Shown here one piece after another: positions 8,692 to 16,905 of a stretch of DNA of 64,000 nucleotides. The stretch is from Bacteroidota bacterium (lineage in GTDB: Bacteria; Bacteroidota; Ignavibacteria; Tepidaquicellales; Tepidaquicellaceae): assembly GCA_018266845.1 (NCBI GenBank), contig JAFDZO010000011.1:186001-250000 (forward strand). Reading direction: 5' to 3'. The notes beneath the pieces are model-generated. The model saw nothing but the letters and a program-made list of their open reading frames with translations. It had not been told where the DNA came from and searched no databases. Position 1 is the first letter of the stretch, and each line of letters begins with the position of its first letter. The position numbers were made by a program, and so were the translations under genes.

Positions 8692-10071
8692 TTATCTATT
8701 TTTTACCTTAGACAGTTCATCGTAGAAATAAGCAACACTTAAAATTCCTCTCTGAAAATTTTTCAAATTCATGTGTTCATCGGGCGAGTGAGCATTTTCG
8801 TCAGGTAATCCAAAGCCGAGCAATACAGTATCGGAACCGAGTATTTGCTTAAACGTAGTAACAATCGGAATTGAACCGCCTTCTTTCATAAACACAGGCT
8901 CTTTTCCAAATCCCTTTTTAAGCGCCTCCACAGCGGCATTTATTGCAGGAGAATCAATTGGCGTAACTGCCGGCTTTCCATTATGACCGCCGATAACTTT
9001 TACTTTAACGGATTTTGGAGCAACTTTATAAACATAGTCTGTAAACAATTTTTCTATTTTGTCGGGGTCCTGATTTGGAACAAGACGCATTGAAATTTTT
9101 GCGCCTGCCTTTGAAGGAAGAACTGTTTTAGCTCCTTCTCCCTGAAATCCCCCCCAGATACCGTTGCAGTCTAATGTAGGTCGCGCCCATGTTCTCTCTA
9201 AAGTCGAGTATCCTTCCTCACCATGCAGTTCGTCAACTTCCAACCCTTTCTTGTATCTTTCTGCATCGAACGGAAGCCTTGCAAATTCTTCCCTCTCCTT
9301 TGGTGTTAACGGAACTACATCATCATAAAATCCGTCAATTAAAATCTTTCCGTGTTCATCTTTCAACTTGCAGATAATTTCGGCAAGAGCATTTATAGGG
9401 TTATGCACAGCCCCTCCGAAAGAACCTGAATGCAAATCTCTGTTTGGTCCTGTTACCTCAACCTGCATATAAGTTAAACCTCTTAAGCCATAACAAATAG
9501 AAGGCATATCGTAATCGTACATTGCAGTATCTGAAATAACAATGTAATCACATTTTAAAAGCTCTTTGTGCTCTTCGAGGAAAGCATCAAGGTTGCTGCT
9601 GCCAATCTCTTCCTCGCCTTCGCAGATAAATTTTATGTTTACGGGAAGAGATTTATTGTTAGCTAAATGTGCCTGAAGGGCTTTTACATGAATATAAACC
9701 TGCCCTTTATCGTCAACCGCTCCTCTGGCAAAAATATTATCACCGCGCACAGTTGCTTCAAACGGCGGGTTTGTCCAAAGATCTATTGGGTCAACTGGCT
9801 GAACATCATAGTGCCCGTAAACAAGCAAAGTCGGTTTATCATTTCCGGCATGAAGCCAGTCTCCATAAACAATAGGATGACCGGGAGTCGGGTAAACTTT
9901 AACGTTTTCAAGACCAATGGATTCAAACTGCCTTTTTACATATTCTGCGCAATCATTAACATCCTTTTTATTTTCAGGGTTCGTGCTAATTGAAGGAATT
10001 GCCAGAAATTCTTTTAACTCAGCAACGTATTTTTCCTTATTGGAATTTATGTATGAGATTACGTTTTCCAT
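8692..10071 (-). CDS. M20 family dipeptidase
   Basis: This is a zinc-dependent dipeptidase of the M20/M25/M40 family, 459 residues. The first metal motif is LLVYGHYDVQPVD near residue 85, with the catalytic Asp two residues after the His. It is followed by ARGAVDDKGQ and the catalytic EGEEEIGS. The dimerisation domain begins near LHSGSFGGAVHNP, and the C-terminal metal His is in GLPDENAHSPDEHM. The layout is that of CNDP/PepV-like cytosolic dipeptidases. There is no signal peptide. It probably hydrolyses dipeptides with broad specificity. It is a stand-alone reverse gene. Confidence 0.93.
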   Translation of the reverse strand: MENVISYINSNKEKYVAELKEFLAIPSISTNPENKKDVNDCAEYVKRQFESIGLENVKVYPTPGHPIVYGDWLHAGNDKPTLLVYGHYDVQPVDPIDLWTNPPFEATVRGDNIFARGAVDDKGQVYIHVKALQAHLANNKSLPVNIKFICEGEEEIGSSNLDAFLEEHKELLKCDYIVISDTAMYDYDMPSICYGLRGLTYMQVEVTGPNRDLHSGSFGGAVHNPINALAEIICKLKDEHGKILIDGFYDDVVPLTPKEREEFARLPFDAERYKKGLEVDELHGEEGYSTLERTWARPTLDCNGIWGGFQGEGAKTVLPSKAGAKISMRLVPNQDPDKIEKLFTDYVYKVAPKSVKVKVIGGHNGKPAVTPIDSPAINAAVEALKKGFGKEPVFMKEGGSIPIVTTFKQILGSDTVLLGFGLPDENAHSPDEHMNLKNFQRGILSVAYFYDELSKVKNR

Positions 10072-10134
10072 CTGTAATTTTTTGTGATAAAAATAAATTT
10101 ACTTAAAATTGAAATTAGTTGTTAGTCAGTTTAT

Positions 10135-11199
10135 TTATTGCATCTCCAGAAGCAGCATTTCACAGGAAAAACCGGGACCGAGAGACATCATCATTCCCTT
10201 CCCTTTTTTATAACCTTCTTTCAGAAACTTTTTCAAAACATACAACACCGTTACGCTCGACATATTGCCGTAGTTTTGTAAAATCTTTGTTGTGAACGAA
10301 AGTTTTTCTTTCTCTAAAGAAAGATTGTTTATGTAAGCTTCAATAACTTTCATTCCTCCGGGATGAATAACAAAATTTTGAATATCGTTTAAAGAAAGTC
10401 TGTTTTTATCTAAAAAACTAAAAAAATCTTTCTTTACCGCTGAACCGATTAACCCCGGAATATCTTTTGAAAAAACTACTTTGAACCCCTCATCAATAAA
10501 TTCCCATCCCATTACATCTTCCGAATCATAATAAAGTTTGCTTTCGGAGGAAAGCAGCTTAACCTCATTTACGAGCGGAAAGTGATTTCTTGAGTTTTCG
10601 CCTAACACCAATGCTGCTGCCATTCCGTCAGAGAAAAGTGAAGTAGCAATAAAATTGCTTTTACTTAAGTCATTCCTTATGAAGGTTAATGAACAAAGCT
10701 CCACACCTAAAAGCAATATTACCGCATCTGGATTTGCGTCGGCGGTTACTTTAGCTTTTGCAAGCGCTGATACACCGGCAGCACAGCCAAGTCCCCAAAC
10801 CGGAATTCTGTTAGCGTTTGAATTTAAGCGCAGCTTATTAATTATTATTGCATCAAGCGAAGGCGTTGTTAACCCCGTAGAAGTAAAATATATTATATCT
10901 GTAATATCTTCTTTTGAAATTTTAGAACCGGCGAGAATTTTTTCAATTATCAGCGCAGAGTATTCGAGCGAAATTTTTTGAAAGAGGTTATTTTTTTCAG
11001 CGAAGGATACGTCAGTTAAAAAGAAATCAACAGGAACACATAAATTCCTGCTGTGTATTCCGGTGTTATCAAAAACTTCCAGAAGACGGTTTATATTTTC
11101 AAAAGAATCCGAAAAGAGATTGGAAGCAAATTTTTTTAATTCGCCCTGCGGAAGTTTGTAAGGGAAATCAACTGTTTCAACTGCCGAAATATATGCCAA
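10135..11199 (-). CDS. Type III polyketide synthase (chalcone synthase family)
   Basis: This 354-residue thiolase-fold condensing enzyme carries the full type III PKS catalytic triad: Cys139 in VWGLGCAAG, His279 in FVIHPGG and Asn312 in NYGNMSS. The C-terminal SLGPGFSCEMLLLE corresponds to the GFGPG loop. Bacterial relatives make alkylpyrones, alkylresorcinols or phloroglucinols from acyl-CoA starters and malonyl-CoA. The usual partner genes (isoprenylcysteine-type methyltransferase, FAD oxidoreductase) are not adjacent, so the product is unknown. It is distinguished from FabH/KAS III by the TSTGL motif and the His/Asn context. Confidence 0.88.
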   Translation of the reverse strand: MAYISAVETVDFPYKLPQGELKKFASNLFSDSFENINRLLEVFDNTGIHSRNLCVPVDFFLTDVSFAEKNNLFQKISLEYSALIIEKILAGSKISKEDITDIIYFTSTGLTTPSLDAIIINKLRLNSNANRIPVWGLGCAAGVSALAKAKVTADANPDAVILLLGVELCSLTFIRNDLSKSNFIATSLFSDGMAAALVLGENSRNHFPLVNEVKLLSSESKLYYDSEDVMGWEFIDEGFKVVFSKDIPGLIGSAVKKDFFSFLDKNRLSLNDIQNFVIHPGGMKVIEAYINNLSLEKEKLSFTTKILQNYGNMSSVTVLYVLKKFLKEGYKKGKGMMMSLGPGFSCEMLLLEMQ

Positions 11200-11230
11200 G
11201 TAAATTCAAATTAATTCTAAAATTTCGTTC

Positions 11231-11488
11231 TTATCCTTTGAGAGCAAACTCTAACTGAACCTGTTTCAGCGTCTGCTCTATTTTTGCGGGGTCGGATGAA
11301 TAAAAAGTTTCAGTAAACTCCGCATCCCCTTTTTTAAACATAACCATTGTTCTCTGAGTAACTTCAGTGTGAATTCCCTTTGGGTCAGGCTGAGCAGTTG
11401 AGCCGTCAGTAATGGAAACAATTTCAATTCCCTGAGGCTTAAGAATTTGCTCGCTCAAATTCCTGATATTTTGCTCCATTGAATCCAT
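11231..11488 (-). CDS. Small hypothetical protein
   Basis: I do not recognise this 85-residue protein. It is soluble, begins with an amphipathic helix (MEQNIRNLSEQIL), has two or three strands with a conserved-looking TMVMFKKGDAEFTETFY stretch, and ends in a helix. It could be an alpha/beta fold of two helices and a small sheet. It lies six bases after the lipoprotein gene and just before the type III PKS, so it may share their transcript. Confidence 0.55.
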   Translation of the reverse strand: MDSMEQNIRNLSEQILKPQGIEIVSITDGSTAQPDPKGIHTEVTQRTMVMFKKGDAEFTETFYSSDPAKIEQTLKQVQLEFALKG

Positions 11489-11493
11489 AGTAA

Positions 11494-11955
11494 CTATTTT
11501 TTAAATAATTGCAGATTTCTTACGGCAAAAGATTGAGGCGTCGCGCCGTCACATTTCAAAGCATAACGATAATATGCCTGTATCTGATGGGAAGGCATTT
11601 TGGCTTCTACAAATTTTTCAGCCGGAGATACACTTAAATCTCTGAACAAATATATAGTGCTGATACCGCTTCCGGTTGAATCGTAAATCCATAGCTGATA
11701 GTCGGCAGTGTTGCCCGCCGAACCGTGATAATAGAAAGAAATAATTGTGCTGTCTCTATCCGTAAAATTAAGAGGTCCGCTTCCAAGAGAACCGGATTTA
11801 ATAATGCTGCCGGGCGCTGATGTATAAACCGAATCAAGAGCAACGCTGCCCATCTCTACCGGAACTAAAGTAAGCGGCGGGTAAACAGTTGTGCTTTGGT
11901 TACACCCAATGATACCTATACAGAAAAGCGCGCATAACGCAATTATTTTTTTCAT
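11494..11955 (-). CDS. Small lipoprotein
   Basis: This 153-residue protein starts MKKIIALCALFCIGIIGCNQ, a lipoprotein signal with lipobox IIGC. The mature domain is strand-rich (DSTIISFYYHGSAG, DYQLWIYDSTGSG) and looks like a single beta-sandwich. I cannot place it in a named family. It is probably anchored in the outer or inner membrane facing the periplasm. Confidence 0.65.
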   Translation of the reverse strand: MKKIIALCALFCIGIIGCNQSTTVYPPLTLVPVEMGSVALDSVYTSAPGSIIKSGSLGSGPLNFTDRDSTIISFYYHGSAGNTADYQLWIYDSTGSGISTIYLFRDLSVSPAEKFVEAKMPSHQIQAYYRYALKCDGATPQSFAVRNLQLFKK

Positions 11956-12022
11956 TCAAAAATTTGTTTAGTATAATATAAGTTAACCTATTGGCGAATA
12001 AGATTAAACAGAATAAAATCAG

Positions 12023-13204
12023 CTACGATACATTTAAGACGTAAGATTTCAGATACTTTGTTTCCGGCATCGAAGGCAATATGGGGTGGTCATAAGAAGT
12101 ATTCATCATTTCCAGAATTTTTATCTTCCTCCTTGCCTGTGAAGCAGATTTCATCAGCATAATTTCAAAATTTCTTTCATCAATATGATGCGAGCAGGAA
12201 AACGTGAACAATATGCCGTTCGGCTTTAGCAAACGCATTGCTTTGTTGTTTAATTCCTGATACCCCTTTAAAGCAGGGATTACGTTTTTCTTATTTTTGG
12301 TAAACGAAGGCGGGTCTAAAATAATAACATCAAATTTTTTGTTTTGCTGAAAAACGTCATCATAAAAATCAAAAACATCTTTACAAAGAAATTCTATATT
12401 TTTAAAATTGTTTAGCTTTGCATTATCAATGCAAGTTTTAACAGCATGCTCTGATGAATCTACAGCAATAACATTTTCAGCCTCTGCAAAAGCGGCATTC
12501 AAAGCGAATCCCCCTTCGTTGCAAAAGAGGTCTAAAACTGCATCCCCTTCGCGGACATAATTTCTTACCAGCTTTCTGTTTGCCGACTGGTCGAGATAAA
12601 ACCCTGTTTTCTGCCCTTCCACTAAATCAATTTTATACATAATATCATCTATTGCCAAAGTGAAGGTTTTATCGGCAGAATCAACATAATCCAATAAAAT
12701 TTTTTCTCTTTTCTCAAGTCCTTCCAATACTCGCAATTCGTTATCATTTTTCTCAATTATAAATTTTGCTTTAAAATTTTCCTTCAGGATTTCTACAATC
12801 TCATTTTTAAAAATTTCCATTCCGGCTGAAAAAATCTGAATAGAAAACCTGTCCTCGAATCTGTCAATAATTAATCCGGGAAGGTAATCACTTTCACTAT
12901 TTACTAAACGATAAATATTGTTAGTCCTGTTGACTTTCTTCCGTTGGGCATTTGCATTATTAATTCTTTTGTAGAAAAATTTCCTGTCAATATCTTCTTT
13001 AAAATCTGTGAGATGCCTGTAAGCAATAAGAGAGTGCTTATTATAAAACCCCTTTCCGAGATATTTATAATTGTAAGTATATAAATCAACAACTTCTCCG
13101 TTTTTAGTGAGGTCTTCTACTCTTTCAATTTCATTGCTGAAAATCCATTGATGCCCTAAAGCGAGCCTTCTCTCTTCATTTTTCTTTAAAATCAGTTTTG
13201 CCAT
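12023..13204 (-). CDS. RlmI-like class I SAM-dependent rRNA methyltransferase
   Basis: This is a PUA-plus-methyltransferase protein of about 393 residues. The PUA start is LILKKNEERRLALGHQWIFS. An EEHEH-like linker domain follows, then the Rossmann domain with VLDLFCNEGGFALNAAFAEA (motif I), IILDPPSFTKNKK (motif IV, DPPSF) and FTFSCSHHID. Family members methylate C5 of cytosines in 23S rRNA (RlmI, m5C1962 in E. coli). I chose ATG at MAKLILKK because it matches the family start. An upstream in-frame ATG would extend into the glycosyltransferase gene, which this start overlaps by 13 bases. Confidence 0.9.
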   Translation of the reverse strand: MAKLILKKNEERRLALGHQWIFSNEIERVEDLTKNGEVVDLYTYNYKYLGKGFYNKHSLIAYRHLTDFKEDIDRKFFYKRINNANAQRKKVNRTNNIYRLVNSESDYLPGLIIDRFEDRFSIQIFSAGMEIFKNEIVEILKENFKAKFIIEKNDNELRVLEGLEKREKILLDYVDSADKTFTLAIDDIMYKIDLVEGQKTGFYLDQSANRKLVRNYVREGDAVLDLFCNEGGFALNAAFAEAENVIAVDSSEHAVKTCIDNAKLNNFKNIEFLCKDVFDFYDDVFQQNKKFDVIILDPPSFTKNKKNVIPALKGYQELNNKAMRLLKPNGILFTFSCSHHIDERNFEIMLMKSASQARRKIKILEMMNTSYDHPILPSMPETKYLKSYVLNVS

Positions 13205-14139
13205 TCTATGTTTTCTATTTTTAATTCGTTCATACATTTAAAATGCCCTTTGGGGCAGCTGGAAAGTCCTATATGAGTGCAGGGTCTGCACTTTAAATCT
13301 TTGTTCTCGTAAACTTTGGAAGTACTTAGCTGAGGGAAAAAACCAAATTCTTTTACAGTTGAGCCAAAAAAAACACAAACTTTTTTTCCCAGCGCCTCCG
13401 CAAAGTGCATAATGGCGCTGTCGTTTGTAAGCACCAGCTCAGAGTGATGCAATAAATTTGCCAGTTCCTGAAAGCTTAACTTCCCGCATAAATTGACTGC
13501 GCCTGTTTCCTTCTCTATGTGCGTGCATATCTCCAAATCTCTTGCGCTGTTATCACCAATAAGTATTGCCTTCACTTTTAATGAGTTCAAAACTCCTGCA
13601 AACTTTTCTTTGGGGAAAGTTTTCGTAAAATGTCTCGATGAAGGCGCCGCAACAACGTAATTAAAATTATGATTTTTTTCTTTAGGAAAAGTTAACTCGG
13701 AAGCAGAAAATGTAAAATATTTTTCAGAGAAATTTTTTCCGGCAGATTTTATGTATTTGAGATAAACCGGAATTACAGTTTTGAATAAATTTATCTTAAA
13801 TTTTACAAGCAAGAATTTTTTAAAAGTATCTTTTTTGTATCGCCTAACATTTAACCCTGAAAATTTTGTAAGTAAAATCGAACGAAATTTTTTATGAATA
13901 TCCAGCACTAAATCGTAGCCTTCTTTAACAATCTTTTCTCTTACTATTGAAAGCGGTTCATTATTGAACTCAATTATTTTTGAAATCTTCGGGTTGAGTT
14001 CCAGTATGCCTTTATAAACTGATTTTGTAAGGAAGTGAATTTCTGCTTTAGGATACTCTTTTTTAAGAGCGTTTATCAATGGAAACGAAAGTATTATATC
14101 ACCGAGTGAAGAAAAACGTATTATCAAAATTTTATTCAT
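13192..14139 (-). CDS. Glycosyltransferase family 9 (heptosyltransferase-like)
   Basis: This 315-residue GT9 protein is of the kind that transfers ADP-heptose or another sugar to the lipopolysaccharide inner core. It starts ILIIRFSSLGDIILSFPLI, the classical GT9 N-terminus whose Asp is the catalytic base. The C-terminal domain has LVLTNDSAIMHFAEALGKKV (the nucleotide-sugar binding 'NDSG.MH' equivalent) and VFFGST. A Cys-rich tail (CRPCTHIGLSSCPKGHFKC) is typical of the subgroup. It is probably peripheral on the cytoplasmic face of the inner membrane. Confidence 0.88.
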   Translation of the reverse strand: MNKILIIRFSSLGDIILSFPLINALKKEYPKAEIHFLTKSVYKGILELNPKISKIIEFNNEPLSIVREKIVKEGYDLVLDIHKKFRSILLTKFSGLNVRRYKKDTFKKFLLVKFKINLFKTVIPVYLKYIKSAGKNFSEKYFTFSASELTFPKEKNHNFNYVVAAPSSRHFTKTFPKEKFAGVLNSLKVKAILIGDNSARDLEICTHIEKETGAVNLCGKLSFQELANLLHHSELVLTNDSAIMHFAEALGKKVCVFFGSTVKEFGFFPQLSTSKVYENKDLKCRPCTHIGLSSCPKGHFKCMNELKIENIEWQN

Positions 14140-14165
14140 ACTTCGTTCAAACGCGCAGCAAAAGG

Positions 14166-15857
14166 TCAGGAATTTTGCTTTTCCGTTTCCTGATTCAGCG
14201 GAGCAGCTTCAAAATTTGTTTCAATAAATTGATGTTCAAATCTCTCTATATCAATATTATCTTTGAGATGCTGTATGAAATCCATCCCATACTTATTAAG
14301 GAAGTAAACAATATTGAGGCTTCTTTCCTGAAGAGAGTGTTCAGGAAAAATTACCGATAAAATTTTGTTAAGCTGCTTTGTAACTATTTCGTTTTGATTA
14401 AGATACGAACTCATGAATTTATCTTTCAATACATTCAGCGAATCTTTATACTGCTGGTCTTTTTTCTCAAGTGTGTTTACAAGATTTTTATCAATTGCTT
14501 CGAGCTTTTGTTTAAGCTGATAAAAAACACTATTCACCTCATCGAGGTATTGTGAAAACAGCTCTTCAATATTTACCTCTGAAAATTTTTCCACCATTCT
14601 TCTGGCAGTATCTTTTGGGTGAAACAAATCCAGTATTTTAAGCTTATTTTTTTCAAGAAAAGTTTCAACCCGTTTCTCCACAATTGTTACCGACGTTCTG
14701 GGATAAACAAGGGGCATCGGAGTTTCAAAAAACTCATACGCATCTTTTACCTGAGCGAAGTAAGAAATTTCAGAAGGACCGCCGATGTAAGCGATTGTGG
14801 GAAGTATAGTATCCTGGCAAACAGGGCGGAGCAATACATTAGGGCTAAATAACTCAGGGTTCGCGTTTAGAATCAAAAACATTTCATCACGCGAAAATTT
14901 CTGCCGCGAATTTTTCAAGCCGTAGCTTTCTCCGTCTTTCGGTTCAATTAAATAACGGTTGCCATTGTGAGTATAGAACAGGTTTATCGGCTTCGGTTTA
15001 ATAACAGGATCATACTCATGCTCCATTTCGGCAGAAGAAAAAATTACTTTCTCGCATAACGCCGGATACGACGCAAGCTCTTTTTTAAAAATGGAAATCA
15101 GCGGACGCTTCAAATCTTTCTCAGAAGGGTCAATGAAAATTAATCCTTCATCTTTAAGATAATAATTCAGAAGGCGCGCAAAAGCGGTTTTTAAATCAAT
15201 ACCCGCTTTATAAGAACGGTTAATGTAATCAAAAACTGTATTACTAAAATCAGTTTCGTTTAAGTCAGAACGGATTTGAGATTTTAATTCTTCTATCTTA
15301 TCATCTAAAATAATTGTTCCGGCGGGCTTGAGGTATTTTTCCTGCTCACCTTCTTCTCCGAAGTACGAAACATTTCTTACTTCATTCTCTTTAGTTAAAA
15401 CGTTCACATTATTTACCTCAAGGAAATCATGGTCTTCGCACTCAAGCCAAAAAACAGGAACGAAATTGTAGTCCTTAAATTTTTGATTTAGCTTATTTGC
15501 AAGCTGAATTGCATTTATAGCTTTGAGGATTGTGTAAATAGGTCCCGTTAGCATTCCAACCTGCTGCCCGGTTACAATCGCAAACGTATTTGAGCTTTTT
15601 AGCTGCTCAATTTTTTCGTATGTTTTTTCGGATGAATTAAAAAACTTATTTTGCGTTACTAAAACCCTGCAAAGGTCTTCCCGGGAAAAATCAGTTTCCT
15701 TTAGGTAAGTGTTTTTCTTCTTAATTAAGGCATTTAAAAATTCGTTATCATCTCTGTAGTCATACTTATAGTAATTTTTTATCTTGTCAAAGTCATCAAT
15801 ATAGTCCAAAAATAGATTATTAAAATCAGGCAGATTATTGTATGGAAGTGTCTTCAA
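14166..15857 (-). CDS. bshC: Bacillithiol biosynthesis cysteine-adding enzyme BshC
   Basis: BshC adds cysteine to glucosaminyl-malate to finish bacillithiol, the main low-mass thiol of many Firmicutes and Bacteroidota. The 563-residue length matches. The signature FAIVTGQQVGMLTGPIYTIL lies near residue 95, followed by FVPVFWLECEDHDFLEVNN, both in the Rossmann-like core. A long coiled-coil near residues 430-500 and a helical C-terminus follow. bshA and bshB are not adjacent. It is the first gene transcribed from the repeat-rich gap on its right. Confidence 0.95.
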   Translation of the reverse strand: MKTLPYNNLPDFNNLFLDYIDDFDKIKNYYKYDYRDDNEFLNALIKKKNTYLKETDFSREDLCRVLVTQNKFFNSSEKTYEKIEQLKSSNTFAIVTGQQVGMLTGPIYTILKAINAIQLANKLNQKFKDYNFVPVFWLECEDHDFLEVNNVNVLTKENEVRNVSYFGEEGEQEKYLKPAGTIILDDKIEELKSQIRSDLNETDFSNTVFDYINRSYKAGIDLKTAFARLLNYYLKDEGLIFIDPSEKDLKRPLISIFKKELASYPALCEKVIFSSAEMEHEYDPVIKPKPINLFYTHNGNRYLIEPKDGESYGLKNSRQKFSRDEMFLILNANPELFSPNVLLRPVCQDTILPTIAYIGGPSEISYFAQVKDAYEFFETPMPLVYPRTSVTIVEKRVETFLEKNKLKILDLFHPKDTARRMVEKFSEVNIEELFSQYLDEVNSVFYQLKQKLEAIDKNLVNTLEKKDQQYKDSLNVLKDKFMSSYLNQNEIVTKQLNKILSVIFPEHSLQERSLNIVYFLNKYGMDFIQHLKDNIDIERFEHQFIETNFEAAPLNQETEKQNS

Positions 15858-15974
15858 TATTATTGATTTAAGTCGTAAAAATTAAGTATTAAAATTGAAA
15901 TAAAATAGGCAGTAGTAATTTCTATCCGCTCCTTTCACCACACAGGAAAAAATATTTCCCACTTGTAAATATGT

Positions 15975-16178
15975 ATTTAACCGCAAAGAACGCAAAATAT
16001 GACTGCAAAGTTCGCAAAGTTCTTAAAAACAAACTCAAAATATGAATTCCCAAACTCGAAATTGTTCAGTCAAAACAGACATTAAAGCGCAGTTAGTTTT
16101 ATGTTTGCGATATTTGGGAAAAACCATTTTACATTTTTTGCGTACTTTGCCAAAAACTTTTCATCTTTGCGGTTAAAT
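15975..16178. repeat. Inverted-repeat element, AACCGCAAAG family
   Basis: The left end reads ATTTAACCGCAAAGAACGCA and continues into TGCAAAGTTCGCAAAG. The right end, read in reverse complement, is ATTTAACCGCAAAGATGAAA followed by GGCAAAGTACGCAAA. The 204-bp unit is AT-rich in the middle and has no open frame. It has the same architecture (short inverted ends, no gene) as other elements in this window but an unrelated sequence. Confidence 0.6.
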
Positions 16179-16333
16179 TCAATTTTTGAGAAAAATTTTG
16201 TCGTGTGATAAAGCCACTCCTTTCACCGCGCAGGAAAAAATTTTCCTAAAAAATGTAACTTTACCGAAAAGAGTGCAAAATCTAAGCCTTGTATCTCAAT
16301 TTGCCATGCTGCTTACACTTGTTGTGCGTGTTT

Positions 16334-16361
16334 GTAGAGACGCAACACATTGCGTCTCTAC
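16334..16361. repeat. Perfect 12-bp palindrome, GTAGAGACGCAA
   Basis: GTAGAGACGCAA, a 4-base loop CACA, and TTGCGTCTCTAC form a perfect inverted repeat. It is far more stable than its AT-rich surroundings and is not followed by a T-run on either strand, so it looks like a REP-type dispersed palindrome rather than a terminator. Very similar GTAGAGACGC palindromes are familiar from other bacterial genomes (general knowledge, not searched here). Confidence 0.7.
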
Positions 16362-16656
16362 ATTTTAATAGGTGTGATAATAGTAATGCTATAGTAGTCC
16401 TCCATACGTTGTTCATTATTTTTTGTAAAAATTTTTGTCGTGTGATAAGACCGCTCCTTTTGCACACAGAGAAAAGCTAAACTTAAATATACATTATATC
16501 TTACAAATAAAATTTTTCATTTTAAAAGGGTATAAATATATGACTTTAAAATCTGAATATTTACCCATATATTATTATGGTAAATAAACAAAAATAGTCA
16601 TACTTTGGAAATGTAAAGTGTGTTCGCTCTTAGCCGGAACTACAAATTATTTTGCA

Positions 16657-16778
16657 GAAATGTAACAAAAAATTGATAAAGTAACATTTCTACAGAAAAC
16701 TAAATACTAATAAATCAATATTTAAAATTCAAAATGTTACAATAATGTTACTTTTGAGGATAGTAAAGAAAATGTAAC
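16657..16778. promoter_or_regulatory. Cluster of TGTAAC/GTTAC motifs upstream of the T9SS gene
   Basis: Within 122 bases there are five occurrences of AATGTAAC, AATGTTAC or their near reverse complements (starting near 16659, 16681, 16733, 16744 and 16771). The first two form an imperfect inverted repeat (GAAATGTAAC and GTAACATTTC). The cluster lies 130-250 bases before the start of the secreted beta-helix gene. It could be an operator array. AT-rich drift is the alternative. Confidence 0.35.
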
Positions 16779-16905
16779 AAACATTAAAAACGGCTGAAAA
16801 ATTTTCCGCAGTTTGATAAAACCGCTGCTGAAATTGCATATTGCATTTTTTTTCCACTTCAATAAACGAATTTTTTTCCAATCTTGCATACAATTAAAAT
16901 CAAGT

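Larger units (their letters stand above)
15926..16477. repeat. Three imperfect direct repeats in the intergenic gap
   Basis: A segment reading roughly CCGCTCCTTTCACCACACAGG followed by AAAAAATATTTCC occurs at the left end, again at about 16190-16247 and again at about 16425-16477. The last two copies also share the leader AAAAATTTTTGTCGTGTGATAA. The copies are about 35-55 bases long and differ by scattered substitutions. A shorter relative (TTTGATAAAACCGCTGCTG) appears near 16813. They account for much of the 1-kb gap between bshC and the beta-helix gene. No open frame in this gap looks like a protein. Confidence 0.55.

Noticed and set aside
16186-16480. Several 60-codon open frames on both strands
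   Set aside because: They run through direct repeats and the GTAGAGACGC palindrome and show no protein-like composition.
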